A stretch of 64,000 bases of DNA, from assembly GCF_001399755.1 (NCBI RefSeq), contig NZ_LJCP01000011.1:1-64000 (forward strand), written 5' to 3'. The notes beneath the pieces were generated by a model. That model saw nothing but the letters and a program-made list of their open reading frames with translations. It made no database searches and had not been told where the DNA came from. This DNA comes from Thiohalorhabdus denitrificans. GTDB lineage: Bacteria > Pseudomonadota > Gammaproteobacteria > Thiohalorhabdales > Thiohalorhabdaceae. Positions 25,250 through 34,658 of this stretch are shown in pieces. The position numbers were made by a program, and so were the translations under genes. Each line of letters opens with the position of its first letter. Within the stretch, counting starts at the first letter, position 1.

Positions 25250-26314
25250 TCAGGAATCCCCGGCCAGGGCCTCCCGGACCTTCTGCTCGGGGAAGCCCTT
25301 GAACAGCCGCCCATCGAAGTACACCGAAGGCACGGAATGCACCTGCATGCGGTCGGCGAAGCCCTTGTAGCGCTCCAGCCGCTCCTCGCCCTGGCCGGAC
25401 GCCACGCATTCCCGCACCGGCTTGGGCACCGTGACCTCCTGGTTCTCCAGGATGGTGTAGACGTCCTCGGTGCTGTTGGGCTGGGTCCCCTCCAGGGCAT
25501 CGAACAGGGCCGACTGCCGCTCCGGAGCGGTGCAGGCCAGCACCTCCGCCTTGGGCTTGGCGTGCTGGTGCATGTCCAGGGGGAGCCACAGCAGATACCC
25601 GGTTAGATCGTCGCCGTGCTCCTCCACGAGCGCCTCGATGCGGCCCTTGGCCCGCTGGCAGGCGGGGCAGTCGGGGTCGGTGAACATGGCGAATTTGACC
25701 TCGGTATCCCCGGGGCCGAACACCGGCTCCAGGCCCTTCACCAGCTCCTCCCAGTCCACCTGGCTGCCGGCCCACTTCTGCTCGGCGGCCTCCGTGAGGT
25801 TGGCGTTGTCGGGCCCGAACAGCTGACCCACCACGCCGAAGTCCTCGCCCACGTAGGCGGTCACCGGCTGGGGCCCGCGCTGGGGCACCTCCACCTCGTA
25901 CAGGTACTCCCGGACACCCTCCAGGGGGGTGTCCCGGGACTGCAGGAGCTCGCGCTCGAATTGCTCGGGCAAGCGCTTGTCCATGGCCGCCTCGGCCTTG
26001 GCGTCCGCGTCTCGGGAGGGATCCAGCGAATACATCTTGCCCATGAAGGTGTAGTCGGCCCCCTCGCGGACGAAGAGCTCCACGGGGATCCAGCCGCGGT
26101 CGGACTGGGCCTCGTAGACCACGTGCACCCAGCCGGACACCTCGGCCTCCTCCATGGTCTTCTGCCGGGTCTCGATCTCGGAAGGCAGCAGGGCATCCAT
26201 CACCCGCAGGGCCCGCTCCTCCACCTCCAGCTCGTCATAGGCCCCGGCCGGACCGGCCAGGAACGTAAGGCCCGCGGCCAATGCCAGCCATCCAATCCAG
26301 CCCCTCGTGCGCAA
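25250..26314 (-). CDS. DsbC/DsbG-like periplasmic thiol-disulfide protein
   Basis: Secreted thioredoxin-fold protein (354 aa) with the redox pair in TDPDCPACQRAK (C-x2-C) and the cis-Pro in VHSVPSVYFDGR. An extra N-terminal domain of ~190 residues before the thioredoxin fold is larger than the dimerisation domain of DsbC. The start is placed at TTG (26312-26314) because GGGAGA lies just upstream and a signal peptide (GWIGWLALAAGLTFLAG) follows at once; the frame is open to 26428 but lacks a Shine-Dalgarno. Role in disulfide isomerisation or cytochrome maturation is inferred. Confidence 0.8.
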   Translation of the reverse strand: MRTRGWIGWLALAAGLTFLAGPAGAYDELEVEERALRVMDALLPSEIETRQKTMEEAEVSGWVHVVYEAQSDRGWIPVELFVREGADYTFMGKMYSLDPSRDADAKAEAAMDKRLPEQFERELLQSRDTPLEGVREYLYEVEVPQRGPQPVTAYVGEDFGVVGQLFGPDNANLTEAAEQKWAGSQVDWEELVKGLEPVFGPGDTEVKFAMFTDPDCPACQRAKGRIEALVEEHGDDLTGYLLWLPLDMHQHAKPKAEVLACTAPERQSALFDALEGTQPNSTEDVYTILENQEVTVPKPVRECVASGQGEERLERYKGFADRMQVHSVPSVYFDGRLFKGFPEQKVREALAGDS

Positions 26315-26460
26315 TGGTCTCTCCCTTTGTCCCTTGTTTCCTCCGGCCGGACCACGACCGGCCCCGTGCCCCCGCACCCGGGGGAGGACGACCAGCTTAT
26401 CAGAAGCATCGAGGCCCTTGTTCCCCAAGGGGATCCCCGGCCAGGGCTGTCAGGGACCCC

Positions 26461-27207
26461 CTACCCCCCGGCCTGGGTGCAGGCAAGCGCCCGCAGCCGC
26501 TCCGGATCGTGGATCTGGACCCGCTTGCTCTTGACCGTGGCCAGACCCTGGTCCCGGAAACGGCGGAACAGCCGGCTGATCGTCTCCGGGGCCACGCCCA
26601 GGTAGCTGGCCAAGTCCTGGTTGGAGATCTTGAGCCCGAAGTCCAAGGGGGCAAACCCCAGCCGGGAGAAACGTTCCGAGACATCCAGCAGGAAGGCCGC
26701 CAACCGGGGGTCGGCATCGGCCCGGGACCGGTTGCGGCGCTCCTGCTCGTCCTGATGGATCTCCCGGCTCATGAACCGGAACAGCTGCTCGCGCAGGCTG
26801 TCGATCCGCCCGGCCAGCTCGTTCAGCCGGCCGAAGGGGATCTCGCACAGGCTGGTGGTATCCAGGGCCCTGGCGGAGCAGGTGTGGGTGCCGCTGGCGA
26901 TGGCGTCCAAGCCCACCAGCTCCCCGGGAAAGTGGAAGCCCGTTATGTGCTCCTCGCCCTCCCGCTCCAACAGGTAGGTCTTGACCACCCCCGAGCGCAC
27001 GGCGAACAGGGCCCGGAAGGGGTCGCCTTCGGCGTAGGCGAGGTCCCCGGCCGCCAGGGGGGCCTTGCGCTCGATGATCCGGTCGAGCCGTTCCAGATCA
27101 TCCCGATCCATGCCGCAGGGAAGGCAGAGCTCCCGGATGCTGCAGCCCTCGCAGATGGACTTGAAGGCCTCTATATCGATAACCGGCGAAGCGGATTGGG
27201 ATGGCAT
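26461..27207 (-). CDS. fnr: FNR/ANR-type oxygen-sensing regulator
   Basis: Crp-Fnr regulator (248 aa). Four Fe-S ligands at C19, C22, C28 and C121 match the E. coli FNR pattern (C-x2-C-x5-C plus the Cys before EIP). The cNMP-like barrel covers ~40-150 and the HTH ends in ETISRLFRRF, whose E-x2-S-R contacts give specificity for TTGAT-N4-ATCAA. A [4Fe-4S] cluster would make it active without oxygen. Its promoter region carries a degenerate FNR box, suggesting autoregulation. A second FNR-type gene is at 57.6 kb. Confidence 0.93.
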   Translation of the reverse strand: MPSQSASPVIDIEAFKSICEGCSIRELCLPCGMDRDDLERLDRIIERKAPLAAGDLAYAEGDPFRALFAVRSGVVKTYLLEREGEEHITGFHFPGELVGLDAIASGTHTCSARALDTTSLCEIPFGRLNELAGRIDSLREQLFRFMSREIHQDEQERRNRSRADADPRLAAFLLDVSERFSRLGFAPLDFGLKISNQDLASYLGVAPETISRLFRRFRDQGLATVKSKRVQIHDPERLRALACTQAGG

Positions 27208-27237
27208 CGCCTGTCCAGTGTCCTAAGGCGTCTCAGC

Positions 27238-27265
27238 GCTATAAGATTCTTTTGAAGTAAAACAA
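27238..27265 (-). promoter_or_regulatory. fnr promoter with overlapping FNR-like box
   Basis: On the minus strand TTGTTT (27265-27260), a 16-nt spacer and TATAGC (27243-27238) make a plausible sigma-70 promoter. TTGAA-N4-AACAA (27252-27265) matches the FNR box at 8 of 10 positions and covers the -35, where binding would repress. Confidence 0.5.
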
Positions 27266-27397
27266 TTAGCCTGCGGGGCATCAACACCCGGATGCCGGCC
27301 GGATACCCCCGTGGGGAACCTGCCGGTTTGCCCAACCCAACCCCTTGTCGTAGCGTATGGATAAGCCTTCGCACCCCCACCGGAAACCGACCGAGCC

Positions 27398-27715
27398 ATG
27401 AGCGACGATTCGCCCCGATTCCGTGTCGGCCAGCTCGTCCACCACCGCCGCTTCAACTACCGCGGGGTGATCGTGGGCGTGGATCCCGAGTTCCGGGGTA
27501 CCGAGGCCTGGTACCAGCTAATGGCCACCAGCCGCCCGCCGAAAGACCGGCCCTGGTACCAGGTCCTGGTCCACAACGCCGGCCACCGTACTTACGTGGC
27601 GGAGCGCAACCTGGAGCCCGACCCCAGCGGCGAGCAGATCGACCATCCGGAACTGGGCCAGTTCTTCAAGGCCTTTTCCGGCGGCCGCTACGTCCCGCGC
27701 GGGGAGAACGACTGA
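27398..27715 (+). CDS. hspQ: Heat shock protein HspQ (hemimethylated-DNA-binding fold)
   Basis: Small YccV-like beta-barrel protein (105 aa): FRVGQLVHHRRFNYRGVIVGVDPEF, WYQVLVHNAGHRTYVAERNLEPD and HPELGQFFKAFSGGRY. HspQ modulates Lon-dependent proteolysis in enterobacteria. Divergent from fnr; a Na+/H+ antiporter-type gene follows 17 nt after its stop, so co-transcription is likely. Confidence 0.93.
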   Translation: MSDDSPRFRVGQLVHHRRFNYRGVIVGVDPEFRGTEAWYQLMATSRPPKDRPWYQVLVHNAGHRTYVAERNLEPDPSGEQIDHPELGQFFKAFSGGRYVPRGEND

Positions 27716-27732
27716 TCCCCGCGGCCACGGCC

Positions 27733-29544
27733 ATGGAGCTCCCCGCCGAGCTGACCATCATGCTGGTGGTGGTCCTCGGCCTATCGGCCCAGTGGATCGC
27801 CTGGCGCCTCAACCAGCCGGCGCTGGTGCTCATGATCCTCGCCGGCCTGCTCGCGGGCCCGGTGCTCGGCCTCATCGAGCCCGACCGGCTCCTCGGCCCC
27901 CTGCTGACGCCCCTCGTGGGCCTGGCCGTGGCCGTGATCCTCTTCGAGGACGCCTTCAGCTTCCAGCTCCACGAGGTGCGGCACACCGCCCGCGGCGTGC
28001 TGCGACTGGTTTCCCTCGGCGTGGCGCTCACCTGGGGGCTGGCCGCGGTGGCGGCCCACTACGTGGCGGACTTGTCCTGGCCGGTGGCGGCCGCCCTGGG
28101 CGCCATCCTGGTCACCACCGGCCCCACCGTGGTGGGCCCCCTGCTGCGCCAAGCCCGCTTGCAGATGCGCCCGGCCTCCTTCCTCAAGTGGGAAGGAATC
28201 ATCAACGACCCCATCGGCGCCCTGCTGGCCATCCTCACCTTCGAGTACCTCCTCCTGTTCGGTGACGACAGCGCCGTCCTCCTGGTGGCCGAGGGCATGG
28301 CCCTGGCCGTCGGCACGGCCGCCGTCCTCGGCGGGGGCGGCGGCTACCTGCTCGGCCGGGTGCTCGCCCGCGGCTGGATGCCGGAGTTCCTCAAGGCCCC
28401 CGGCATGCTGGGCGCGGTGCTGCTGATCTACGCGGTGGCCAACCTGTTCCAGGAGGAGGCCGGCCTGCTGGCCACCACCGTGATGGGGGTGGTGATGGCC
28501 AACATGGGGCTGGCCAGCACCCTGGAGCTGCGGCGCTTCAAGGGGCAGGTGGTGGTCTTCCTGGTCTCGGGGCTGTTCGTGCTCCTCACCGCGAACCTGG
28601 ACCTGGAGACCCTGGGGCTTTTGGGGCTGGGGGACGCGCTCTTCGTGGCGGCCATGATCGTGGGGGTCCGGCCGGCGGCGGTGCTGCTCGCCACCATCCG
28701 CGCCCCCATGACCTGGCGGGAGCGTCTGTTCGTGGCCTTCGTGGGGCCACGGGGCATCGTCACCGCGGCCATGGCGGGGATCGTGGGGCCGGCCATGGCG
28801 GGCGCCGGGTATGAGGACGCGGGCCGGATCCTGCCCCTGGTCTTCACCGTGATCCTGGCCACCGCCCTCTTCCACGGTTTCACCATCAACTGGCTGGCCC
28901 GGCGGCTGGACCTGGTCGCCTCGCGGCGGGACGGCGTGCTCATCGTGGGAGCCAACGGCTGGACCGTGCGGCTGGCCACCCTGTTGCAGGAGCTGGAGGT
29001 GCCCGTGCTGCTGGCGGACAGCTCCTGGAACCGACTGCGCCCGGCGCGCATGGCGGGGATCCCCACCCAGTCCGGGGAGCTGCTCTCCGACCTCGGCCAG
29101 CAACGGCTGGATCTCACCGGCATGGGCTACCTGCTGGCGGCCACCGACAACGACGCCTACAACGCCCTGCTGTGCACCCAGCTGTCCCCGGAGCTGGGCC
29201 GGGGCAACGTCTTCCAGCTGGCGCCGGGCCGGGAGGTGGAGAGCGATACGCAGGCCTTCAGCCTGCCCTTCCGGGGGCAGATCGCCTTCAGCGAGGAGGC
29301 CACCCACGAGCGGATGATGGAGCGCCACTACCTGGGGTGGACCCTCCAGAAGACCCGGCTGACCGAGGAGTTCACCTACGAGGACTTCCTCGAGGGCTGC
29401 CCCGCCGGCGCCGAGGTGCTGCTTCTGGTGCGGGGGGACGGCCGGGTGGTCTTCCAATCCCCCGAGCAGCCCGTGGAGCCGGCCACCGGGGACACCCTGG
29501 TCTGCTACCGTCGAGCCCCCGAGGACGCTGCACCGGGTTACTGA
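27733..29544 (+). CDS. CPA-type cation:proton antiporter with C-terminal TrkA-N-like domain
   Basis: Membrane antiporter (603 aa). About 12 TM helices (residues 1-400) show the Na+/H+ exchanger fold: ALVLMILAGLLAGPVLGLI, the conserved acidic EDAFSFQL, GIINDPIGALLA (ion-binding ND) and FVGPRGIVTAAMAG. A C-terminal cytosolic region (~400-600) begins DGVLIVGANGWTVRLATLLQE, a Rossmann-like TrkA-N fold expected to bind nucleotide. The start is the ATG at 27733, where the first TM begins. Probably Na+ or K+ export coupled to proton entry. Confidence 0.92.
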   Translation: MELPAELTIMLVVVLGLSAQWIAWRLNQPALVLMILAGLLAGPVLGLIEPDRLLGPLLTPLVGLAVAVILFEDAFSFQLHEVRHTARGVLRLVSLGVALTWGLAAVAAHYVADLSWPVAAALGAILVTTGPTVVGPLLRQARLQMRPASFLKWEGIINDPIGALLAILTFEYLLLFGDDSAVLLVAEGMALAVGTAAVLGGGGGYLLGRVLARGWMPEFLKAPGMLGAVLLIYAVANLFQEEAGLLATTVMGVVMANMGLASTLELRRFKGQVVVFLVSGLFVLLTANLDLETLGLLGLGDALFVAAMIVGVRPAAVLLATIRAPMTWRERLFVAFVGPRGIVTAAMAGIVGPAMAGAGYEDAGRILPLVFTVILATALFHGFTINWLARRLDLVASRRDGVLIVGANGWTVRLATLLQELEVPVLLADSSWNRLRPARMAGIPTQSGELLSDLGQQRLDLTGMGYLLAATDNDAYNALLCTQLSPELGRGNVFQLAPGREVESDTQAFSLPFRGQIAFSEEATHERMMERHYLGWTLQKTRLTEEFTYEDFLEGCPAGAEVLLLVRGDGRVVFQSPEQPVEPATGDTLVCYRRAPEDAAPGY

Positions 29545-29717
29545 GTCGACCCGAAGGGAAGCCTTACAGGAGCCATTTGCCGAAAGGAGGCCTGTGGGAG
29601 CGGTCCGGGACGGCGACCTGAAGCGAGGCCAGGCAAACGGTCGGGGTCGTAGCCCCCTCCCACGAGCTCCTCCAAAGGGGTCGCTTTACCTGGCCTTGTT
29701 CATGGGCTTTGCGGGGC
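29545..29717. other. Gap with a degenerate REP-like copy
   Basis: Between the convergent antiporter and PilZ genes, 29594-29618 reads GTGGGAGCGG...GGCGACC, resembling a REP of the GTGGGAGC type but with imperfect pairing. Nothing else is recognised. Confidence 0.4.
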
Positions 29718-30080
29718 TCACAGGAAGATGGAATAGCAGGCGCCGGCCTCCCGGAACTCCCCATCCGCCCGCGGGGCACGGTCCAGGAGCCCGTCCAGGG
29801 TGTCCACGTCCGCGCCGTCCACGACCGTGAAGCGCACCCCCATGCACCCATCGTCGCAATGGATCACCCGTCCGGGCAGGCGCAGGTAGGCGTCGTCGCC
29901 CTCGGGCAGGGACAGGTCCACCTCCACGGTGCTGCCCGGCTCCAGCCCCAGGGGCCCGCAGTACAGCCGCGCACCCTCCAGACTCATGTCCAGGGTGGAG
30001 CAGAATGCCACGGGCAGGCCCCGGTGGCGGACCAGGACGTTCAGATGCACGGGACGGCGCCGGAGGCCACGTTTCTCCAC
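29718..30080 (-). CDS. PilZ-domain protein (probable c-di-GMP effector)
   Basis: Single PilZ domain (120 aa from the GTG at 30078-30080, which has a strong AAGGAGGAA upstream). The two c-di-GMP motifs are present: RxxxR at R4-R8 and DxSxxG at D31-S33-G36 (DMSLEG). The segment LYCGPLGLEPGSTVEVDL is shared with the degenerate paralogue at 57.2 kb, both containing LPVAxCS/IPVAxCS and LYCGPL. Target process unknown (motility, polysaccharide or secretion are usual for the family). Confidence 0.85.
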   Translation of the reverse strand: MEKRGLRRRPVHLNVLVRHRGLPVAFCSTLDMSLEGARLYCGPLGLEPGSTVEVDLSLPEGDDAYLRLPGRVIHCDDGCMGVRFTVVDGADVDTLDGLLDRAPRADGEFREAGACYSIFL

Positions 30081-30353
30081 GGCCGATTCCTCCTTCCAAA
30101 TTCCGGGTTGAGCGGATGCGTCTGGAAGACCCGGAGGCATGCTGCCTCCCCCTTTTCGCTCCCATCCACAATCGAAAACGGGATTCTTGCCCGAAGGGCG
30201 GACACAGGATATCGGGTTGACCGGCCAGGGGAATCAGGGTTTTCCCTTACGCCTCCGGACACCGCGCGGACTTCGGGACCCGCCGGATAGCTTCACGTTC
30301 CGAAACGGGGCTAGGTTGAGAGGCAGGACCACGCCATCGACCCCGGAGTCCCC

Positions 30354-31127
30354 ATGCCGGATCGCCTTGCCATCGCCCGGGACTGGCTGCCGCGCTACAC
30401 CGGCATGCCTCTGGACCGGTTCGGGGACCATGTCCTGCTCACCAACTTCTACAGCTACGTGGAAGCGTTCGCGGAGGAGTTCGGCGCCTGGATCCACGGG
30501 ACGGACCGGCCCATGCAGGCGGCCTCCAACGACCGGGGCCTGTCGATCATCAACTTCGGCATCGGCACCGCCAACGCGGCCACCATCATGGATCTGCTCA
30601 TCGCCCGGCAGCCGCGCGGCGTGCTGTTCCTGGGCAAGTGCGGGGGCCTCAAGGAGTCCACCGAGATCGGCCATTTCATCCTGCCCACCGCCGCCATCCG
30701 CGGCGAGGGCACCAGCGACGACTACTTCCCGCCCCGGGTGCCCGCCCTGCCCTCCTTCAAGCTCCACAAGCTGGTCTCCGAGAAGATCCTGAACCGCGGC
30801 CACGACTACCGCACCGGCGTGGTGTACACCACCAACCGGCGGATGTGGGAGCACGACGACCAGTTCATTCGCCGGCTGGAAGGGATGACCCCGATTGCCG
30901 TGGATATGGAGACCGCCACACTGTTCGTTGTCGGCCACGCCAACGAAATCGCCCGGGGCGCCCTGCTGCTGGTCTCGGACCTGCCGCTCACCCCCGACGG
31001 CATCAAGACCGAGGCCTCGGACCGGGCGGTAACCAATCGTTGGGCACGGGACCACCTGGCCATCGGCATCGAGGCCATGCACGAGCTGGGCGTCAGCGGC
31101 GAGCAGATCAAGCACTTCCGCTACTGA
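30354..31127 (+). CDS. AMP nucleosidase (short form)
   Basis: Nucleoside-phosphorylase-fold enzyme (257 aa) expected to split AMP into adenine and ribose-5-phosphate. Signatures: NFYSYVEAFAEEFGA near the N-terminus, INFGIGTANAATIMDLL, FLGKCGGLKESTEIGHF, and AVDMETATLFVVGHANEI (catalytic Asp/Glu region) with LLVSDLPL. This short type lacks the N-terminal regulatory domain of E. coli Amn. GGAG lies before the ATG. A purine salvage or energy-charge role is likely; MTA/SAH-type nucleosidases are the main alternative. Confidence 0.85.
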   Translation: MPDRLAIARDWLPRYTGMPLDRFGDHVLLTNFYSYVEAFAEEFGAWIHGTDRPMQAASNDRGLSIINFGIGTANAATIMDLLIARQPRGVLFLGKCGGLKESTEIGHFILPTAAIRGEGTSDDYFPPRVPALPSFKLHKLVSEKILNRGHDYRTGVVYTTNRRMWEHDDQFIRRLEGMTPIAVDMETATLFVVGHANEIARGALLLVSDLPLTPDGIKTEASDRAVTNRWARDHLAIGIEAMHELGVSGEQIKHFRY

Positions 31128-31156
31128 GCGCCGGGGGCACCAGGAAGGAGGCCGCC

Positions 31157-32128
31157 ATGGGGAGAACCGGTCCGGCCGGCATCCTGCTTTTGGCCCTGGC
31201 CGCCACCGGCTGCGACCTGGAGCCGGGATCCTTCCAGGCCTTCGCCGTGGAGGGCGACGGCGAGGGGACGGGCCTGTCGGCGGCGGACGGGATCTGGCGG
31301 GGCACCCTGACCCAGGACGAGGGGCTCGCCGGGGAGTCGGTCACCGCCGTGGTCTGGGACGGCGAGGTGCGGATGATGGCGCCCGGGCCGGACGCGGGCT
31401 TCGCGGGGAGCCTGGCCCGGCGGGACACCGCGACCCGGGAAGAGACGTCCGGGGAGGCCTCCGCCGAGGGCGACTCCATCCTGGACCCCGGCTTTACCCT
31501 GGACCCCGGCCCCACCTCCGAGGACCCGTTGACCCGGGACACCCGGTTCACCACCGAGACGAGCTTCTCCCGCCCCGTCGAGCCCGTCGGGGACACCTTC
31601 TCCACCGAGGCGGAAACCGCCGCCAGTACGGTAGCCGCGGAGGGTCCCGTGCGGTCCTACGATCTGTCCGGCGGGACAGCGGGGACGGGGCGGATGGCGG
31701 TCACCATCGACCCGGAGACCAGCATGCGGGGGACCGTTTCCGGCACCCGCGAGGACGGCGAGCTGGACCTCGCCTTCAGCGACCGCTTCCGCCAGGAGGT
31801 GGTGCTCTCCGACCTGACGGGGAGCTGGTCGGTGACCCGGAACAACCGCACCCTCACCATCACCGTGGACGGGCTGGGCGGGCTGGAGGGCAGCGATACC
31901 GAGGGCTGCGTCCTCAACGGCGGCCTCGAGCTGCTGCAGCGGGGCCACAACCTCTTCGCGGTGGACCTCTCCCTCGAGAACTGCCCCGGCGACAGCGGCG
32001 ACTACACCGGCTTCGCCTTCCTGGACGCCGAGGTGGCGGGTGCGGCCTCCGGGCTGGATGAGCTCTGGCTGCTCGCCGAGGGGGAGCGCCGGGATGGTTT
32101 CCTCGGCATGGTTCTGGTGCGCCAATAG
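31157..32128 (+). CDS. Predicted lipoprotein of unknown function
   Basis: Lipoprotein (323 aa) with signal sequence and lipobox LAATGC (acyl Cys near residue 19). The mature part is Thr/Ser/Glu/Gly-rich and acidic with repeats of amphipathic beta-strand type, and two later cysteines ([14 protein letters not shown]). The C-terminal ~130 residues ([20 protein letters not shown]...) look like a small beta-barrel or sandwich. No family assigned. AAGGAG stands upstream of the ATG; it follows the AMP nucleosidase closely and may be co-transcribed. Confidence 0.7.
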   Translation: MGRTGPAGILLLALAATGCDLEPGSFQAFAVEGDGEGTGLSAADGIWRGTLTQDEGLAGESVTAVVWDGEVRMMAPGPDAGFAGSLARRDTATREETSGEASAEGDSILDPGFTLDPGPTSEDPLTRDTRFTTETSFSRPVEPVGDTFSTEAETAASTVAAEGPVRSYDLSGGTAGTGRMAVTIDPETSMRGTVSGTREDGELDLAFSDRFRQEVVLSDLTGSWSVTRNNRTLTITVDGLGGLEGSDTEGCVLNGGLELLQRGHNLFAVDLSLENCPGDSGDYTGFAFLDAEVAGAASGLDELWLLAEGERRDGFLGMVLVRQ

Positions 32129-32175
32129 GCCGCGGGACCTGCCCGGCAACCCCCCATAATCCGGGAGGACTCACC

Positions 32176-32784
32176 ATGACCACGCGCATCCTGGTGCTCT
32201 ACTACAGCATGTACGGCCACATGGAGGTTATGGCCAACGCCGAGGCCGAAGGAGCCCGGCAGACGCCGGACACGGAGGTTACGGTAAAGCGGGTGCCCGA
32301 ACTCATCCCCGAGGATCGGGCCCTGGAGGTCGGCGTGAAGCTGGACCAGCCGGCCCCCGTGGCCGAGGTGGAGGAACTGCCCCAGTACGACGGCATCATC
32401 TTCGGCAGCCCCACCCGCTTCGGCAACATGACCGCCCAGATGCGCAACTTCCTCGACCAGACCGGCAGGCTGTGGCTGAACGGGGACCTGATCGGCAAGG
32501 TGGGCAGCGTGTTCACCAGCACCGCCACCCAGCACGGCGGCCAGGAAACCACCATCACCAGCTTCCACTCCACCCTGCTGCACCTGGGCTTCGTGATCGC
32601 CGGAGTCCCCTATTCCTGTTCGGGGCTGCTCAACATGGACGAGATCACCGGCGGCTCGCCCTACGGAGCCGGCACCCTCGCGCGAGGGGACGGCAGCCGG
32701 TGGCCTTCGGAGAACGAGCTGGCCATCGCCCGGTTCCAGGGCGGCCATGTGGCCGAACTGGCGCGGAAGCTGAAGGGCGCCTAG
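32176..32784 (+). CDS. wrbA: WrbA-type NAD(P)H:quinone oxidoreductase
   Basis: Flavodoxin-fold quinone reductase (202 aa). FMN-binding loops are [16 protein letters not shown] at the N-terminus and [36 protein letters not shown] is diagnostic for WrbA. It performs two-electron reduction of quinones, limiting semiquinone stress. GGAGG precedes the ATG. Confidence 0.95.
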   Translation: MTTRILVLYYSMYGHMEVMANAEAEGARQTPDTEVTVKRVPELIPEDRALEVGVKLDQPAPVAEVEELPQYDGIIFGSPTRFGNMTAQMRNFLDQTGRLWLNGDLIGKVGSVFTSTATQHGGQETTITSFHSTLLHLGFVIAGVPYSCSGLLNMDEITGGSPYGAGTLARGDGSRWPSENELAIARFQGGHVAELARKLKGA

Positions 32785-33120
32785 GAACGGGGCGTCCCCG
32801 GACCTTGCAGGCGCCCTCCGCGGCGGTTCCGCGTCCCCCGGACGCCTCCTCCTGTTCGCGCTTCCACCGCGATGGCACCCCCAGCAGCAGGGCCACCACC
32901 TGCTCGAAGCGGCTCATAGGCCCCATCAGACAGGTCTCCCTGCGCTCCGCCTTCACGGCTCCGTCTACCCCCTGTGGCCCAGGAACGTGCGGTTTACCGG
33001 ATCGGGCCGGGTACGCCCGGATTCAAGGCCCGCAGGGGCAACCATCCGGGGTGACACCCACCCCATGGGGGATTACCCTGGACGTAAGGACCGGAGGCCC
33101 TACAATGGATGAGGTTATAG
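32785..33120. other. Intergenic region with a doubtful minus-strand ORF
   Basis: A minus-strand frame starting ATG at 32956 (MSRFEQVVALLLGVPSRWKR follows ~13 codons later) has GGGAGA upstream of an internal ATG, but its frame runs into wrbA antisense, so it is doubtful. Short hairpins are visible around 33000-33060. No RNA gene recognised. Confidence 0.35.
33078..33106 (+). promoter_or_regulatory. Possible sigma-70 promoter for the orphan kinase
   Basis: CTGGAC (33078-33083), 17-nt spacer and TACAAT (33101-33106). A start of transcription near 33113 would leave too little leader for a GTG at 33121, favouring translation from 33298. Confidence 0.4.
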
Positions 33121-33297
33121 GTGCAAGCCTCCCGGTCCCGCATTCTCGCGGCCAGGACCCGCTCGGCGGCGTCCCCGACGGGATGGCGGGGCCGGGGCAC
33201 ACGGGAAACCCTATTCGAGCAGCAGGTCGCCGCGCCGCCTCCGGATAACGGCAAGGGGATTCCGGGCGACGCGCCGGACCGGGAGCGTCCGCAAGAC

Positions 33298-34569
33298 ATG
33301 ACCGCCAGGTACAAAAGCCCAGAACCGGGGGCAGCTAGCGGTTCCTCCATTCCCCCGCAGGACCCGGCCCCGCAGCAGCCGCAGGACCACGGCGAGCTGC
33401 TCGCCTATCAGCGGGAGCTGGAGCTGCAGAACGCGCTGCTCCGCGAGACCCAGGAGGCCCTGGAGGCGGCGCGCAACCGCTACATGGACCTCTACGACTC
33501 CGCCCCGGTGGGCTTCGTCACCCTGACTCCCGAGGGCCTCATCCGCGAGGCCAACCTCACCGCCACCGGGTTGCTCGGCCGGGAGCGCGCGCACCTCCTG
33601 GGCCGCCCCATGACGGACTTCCTGGCCCCCGGCCAGGAGGAGCCGCTGTTCGAGCACCTGCGCCGCGCCGCCTCCTCCCGGGAGCGGGTCACCGCCGAGC
33701 TCTCCCTGCAGGGCCCCGACGGGGAGCCGCTGCCGGTGCGGCTGGACACCACCGTCACCGAGCCCGCGGGCGCCGCTTTCGCCTACCTCGCCACCCTCAC
33801 CGACATCTCCGAGCAGAAACGGCTCGAGGCGGAGAACCGGCGGCATCAGCGGGAGCTGGAGCAGCTCTCCCGGGCGGCCCTGGTGGGCGAGATCGCCTCC
33901 ACCCTCGCCCACGACCTCAACCAGCCCCTCGCGGCCATCAACAACTACGCCGCCGCCGCGCGCAACGACCTGGCAGCCCCGGAATCCCGCTACGACCGGG
34001 CCCGGGAGGCCATGGCCCGGCTCTCGGAGCAGGTGGGCTACGCCGGGGACCTCATCCGCTCGGTGCGGGAGATGCTGCGACCCAGCGACTCCCTCCAGGA
34101 GGCGCTGGACATCAACGGGGTCATCCGGGAGTCCGGCCGGCTGATGGCGAGGTTCCTGGAGGAGCACGCGGGCACGCTCCGGACGGAGCTGGCCGGGGAC
34201 CTGCCCCCGGTTACCGGCAACGCCACCCAGCTCAAGCAGGTGATCGTGAACCTGGCGGTCAACGCCCTGGAGGCCTACGAGGAGCGGGGCCTCAATAGCC
34301 GTCCCATCCGCATTCGCACCCGGAAGGGCGACAACGGCGAGGTGCTGGTGGAGGTCATGGACCAAGCGGGTGGCATGGAAGAGGCTACGCGGCAGAACCT
34401 GTTCGAGCCCTTCTACACCACCAAGGCCCAGGGGCTCGGCATGGGGCTGGCCATCTGCCGGACCATCGTGGAGAGCCACGGCGGCGCCCTGTGGGCGCGG
34501 CCCAACGACCAGGGCGGCACCACCGTGGGCTTCAAGATGCCGGGACCGTGGGAAAGCCAGGACCCCTAG
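33298..34569 (+). CDS. Orphan PAS-sensor histidine kinase (FixL/HPK4-like)
   Basis: Cytoplasmic kinase (423 aa from this ATG). A short coiled coil precedes one PAS domain (~65-165, DLYDSAPVGFVTLTPEGLI), then the H-box EIASTLAHDLNQPLAAINNY, N-box VNLAVNALEAYE, G1 MDQAGGM, F-box FEPFYTTKAQ and G2 GLGMGLAICRTIVESHGG. The HDLNQPLAAxNNY form is typical of FixL/DctB-type kinases. No TM helix and no adjacent response regulator; the FixJ-like protein at 52.8 kb is a possible partner. The frame opens at a GTG at 33121 with GAGG nearby, giving 482 aa, so the start is uncertain. Confidence 0.88.
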   Translation: MTARYKSPEPGAASGSSIPPQDPAPQQPQDHGELLAYQRELELQNALLRETQEALEAARNRYMDLYDSAPVGFVTLTPEGLIREANLTATGLLGRERAHLLGRPMTDFLAPGQEEPLFEHLRRAASSRERVTAELSLQGPDGEPLPVRLDTTVTEPAGAAFAYLATLTDISEQKRLEAENRRHQRELEQLSRAALVGEIASTLAHDLNQPLAAINNYAAAARNDLAAPESRYDRAREAMARLSEQVGYAGDLIRSVREMLRPSDSLQEALDINGVIRESGRLMARFLEEHAGTLRTELAGDLPPVTGNATQLKQVIVNLAVNALEAYEERGLNSRPIRIRTRKGDNGEVLVEVMDQAGGMEEATRQNLFEPFYTTKAQGLGMGLAICRTIVESHGGALWARPNDQGGTTVGFKMPGPWESQDP

Positions 34570-34609
34570 CGCGCATGTAGGGGCGGCCCGCCCACGGTTG
34601 CCTGCCCCT

Positions 34610-34633
34610 GTGGGAGCGGCCAGGGGCCGCGAC
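34610..34633 (+). repeat. Isolated GTGGGAGC-type REP
   Basis: GTGGGAGCGGCC, four bases, then GGCCGCGAC; palindrome intact but with the GTGG foot instead of GTAG. It lies between the convergent kinase and MocR genes. Confidence 0.7.
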
Positions 34634-34658
34634 GCCTCTGGTCCCGGCCCCGGTAGCC

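Noticed and set aside
32645-32956. 103-codon minus-strand frame after wrbA
   Set aside because: More than half lies antisense to wrbA and the end is Arg/Pro-rich noise; only the first ~50 codons look plausible, so it is noted under the intergenic entry only.
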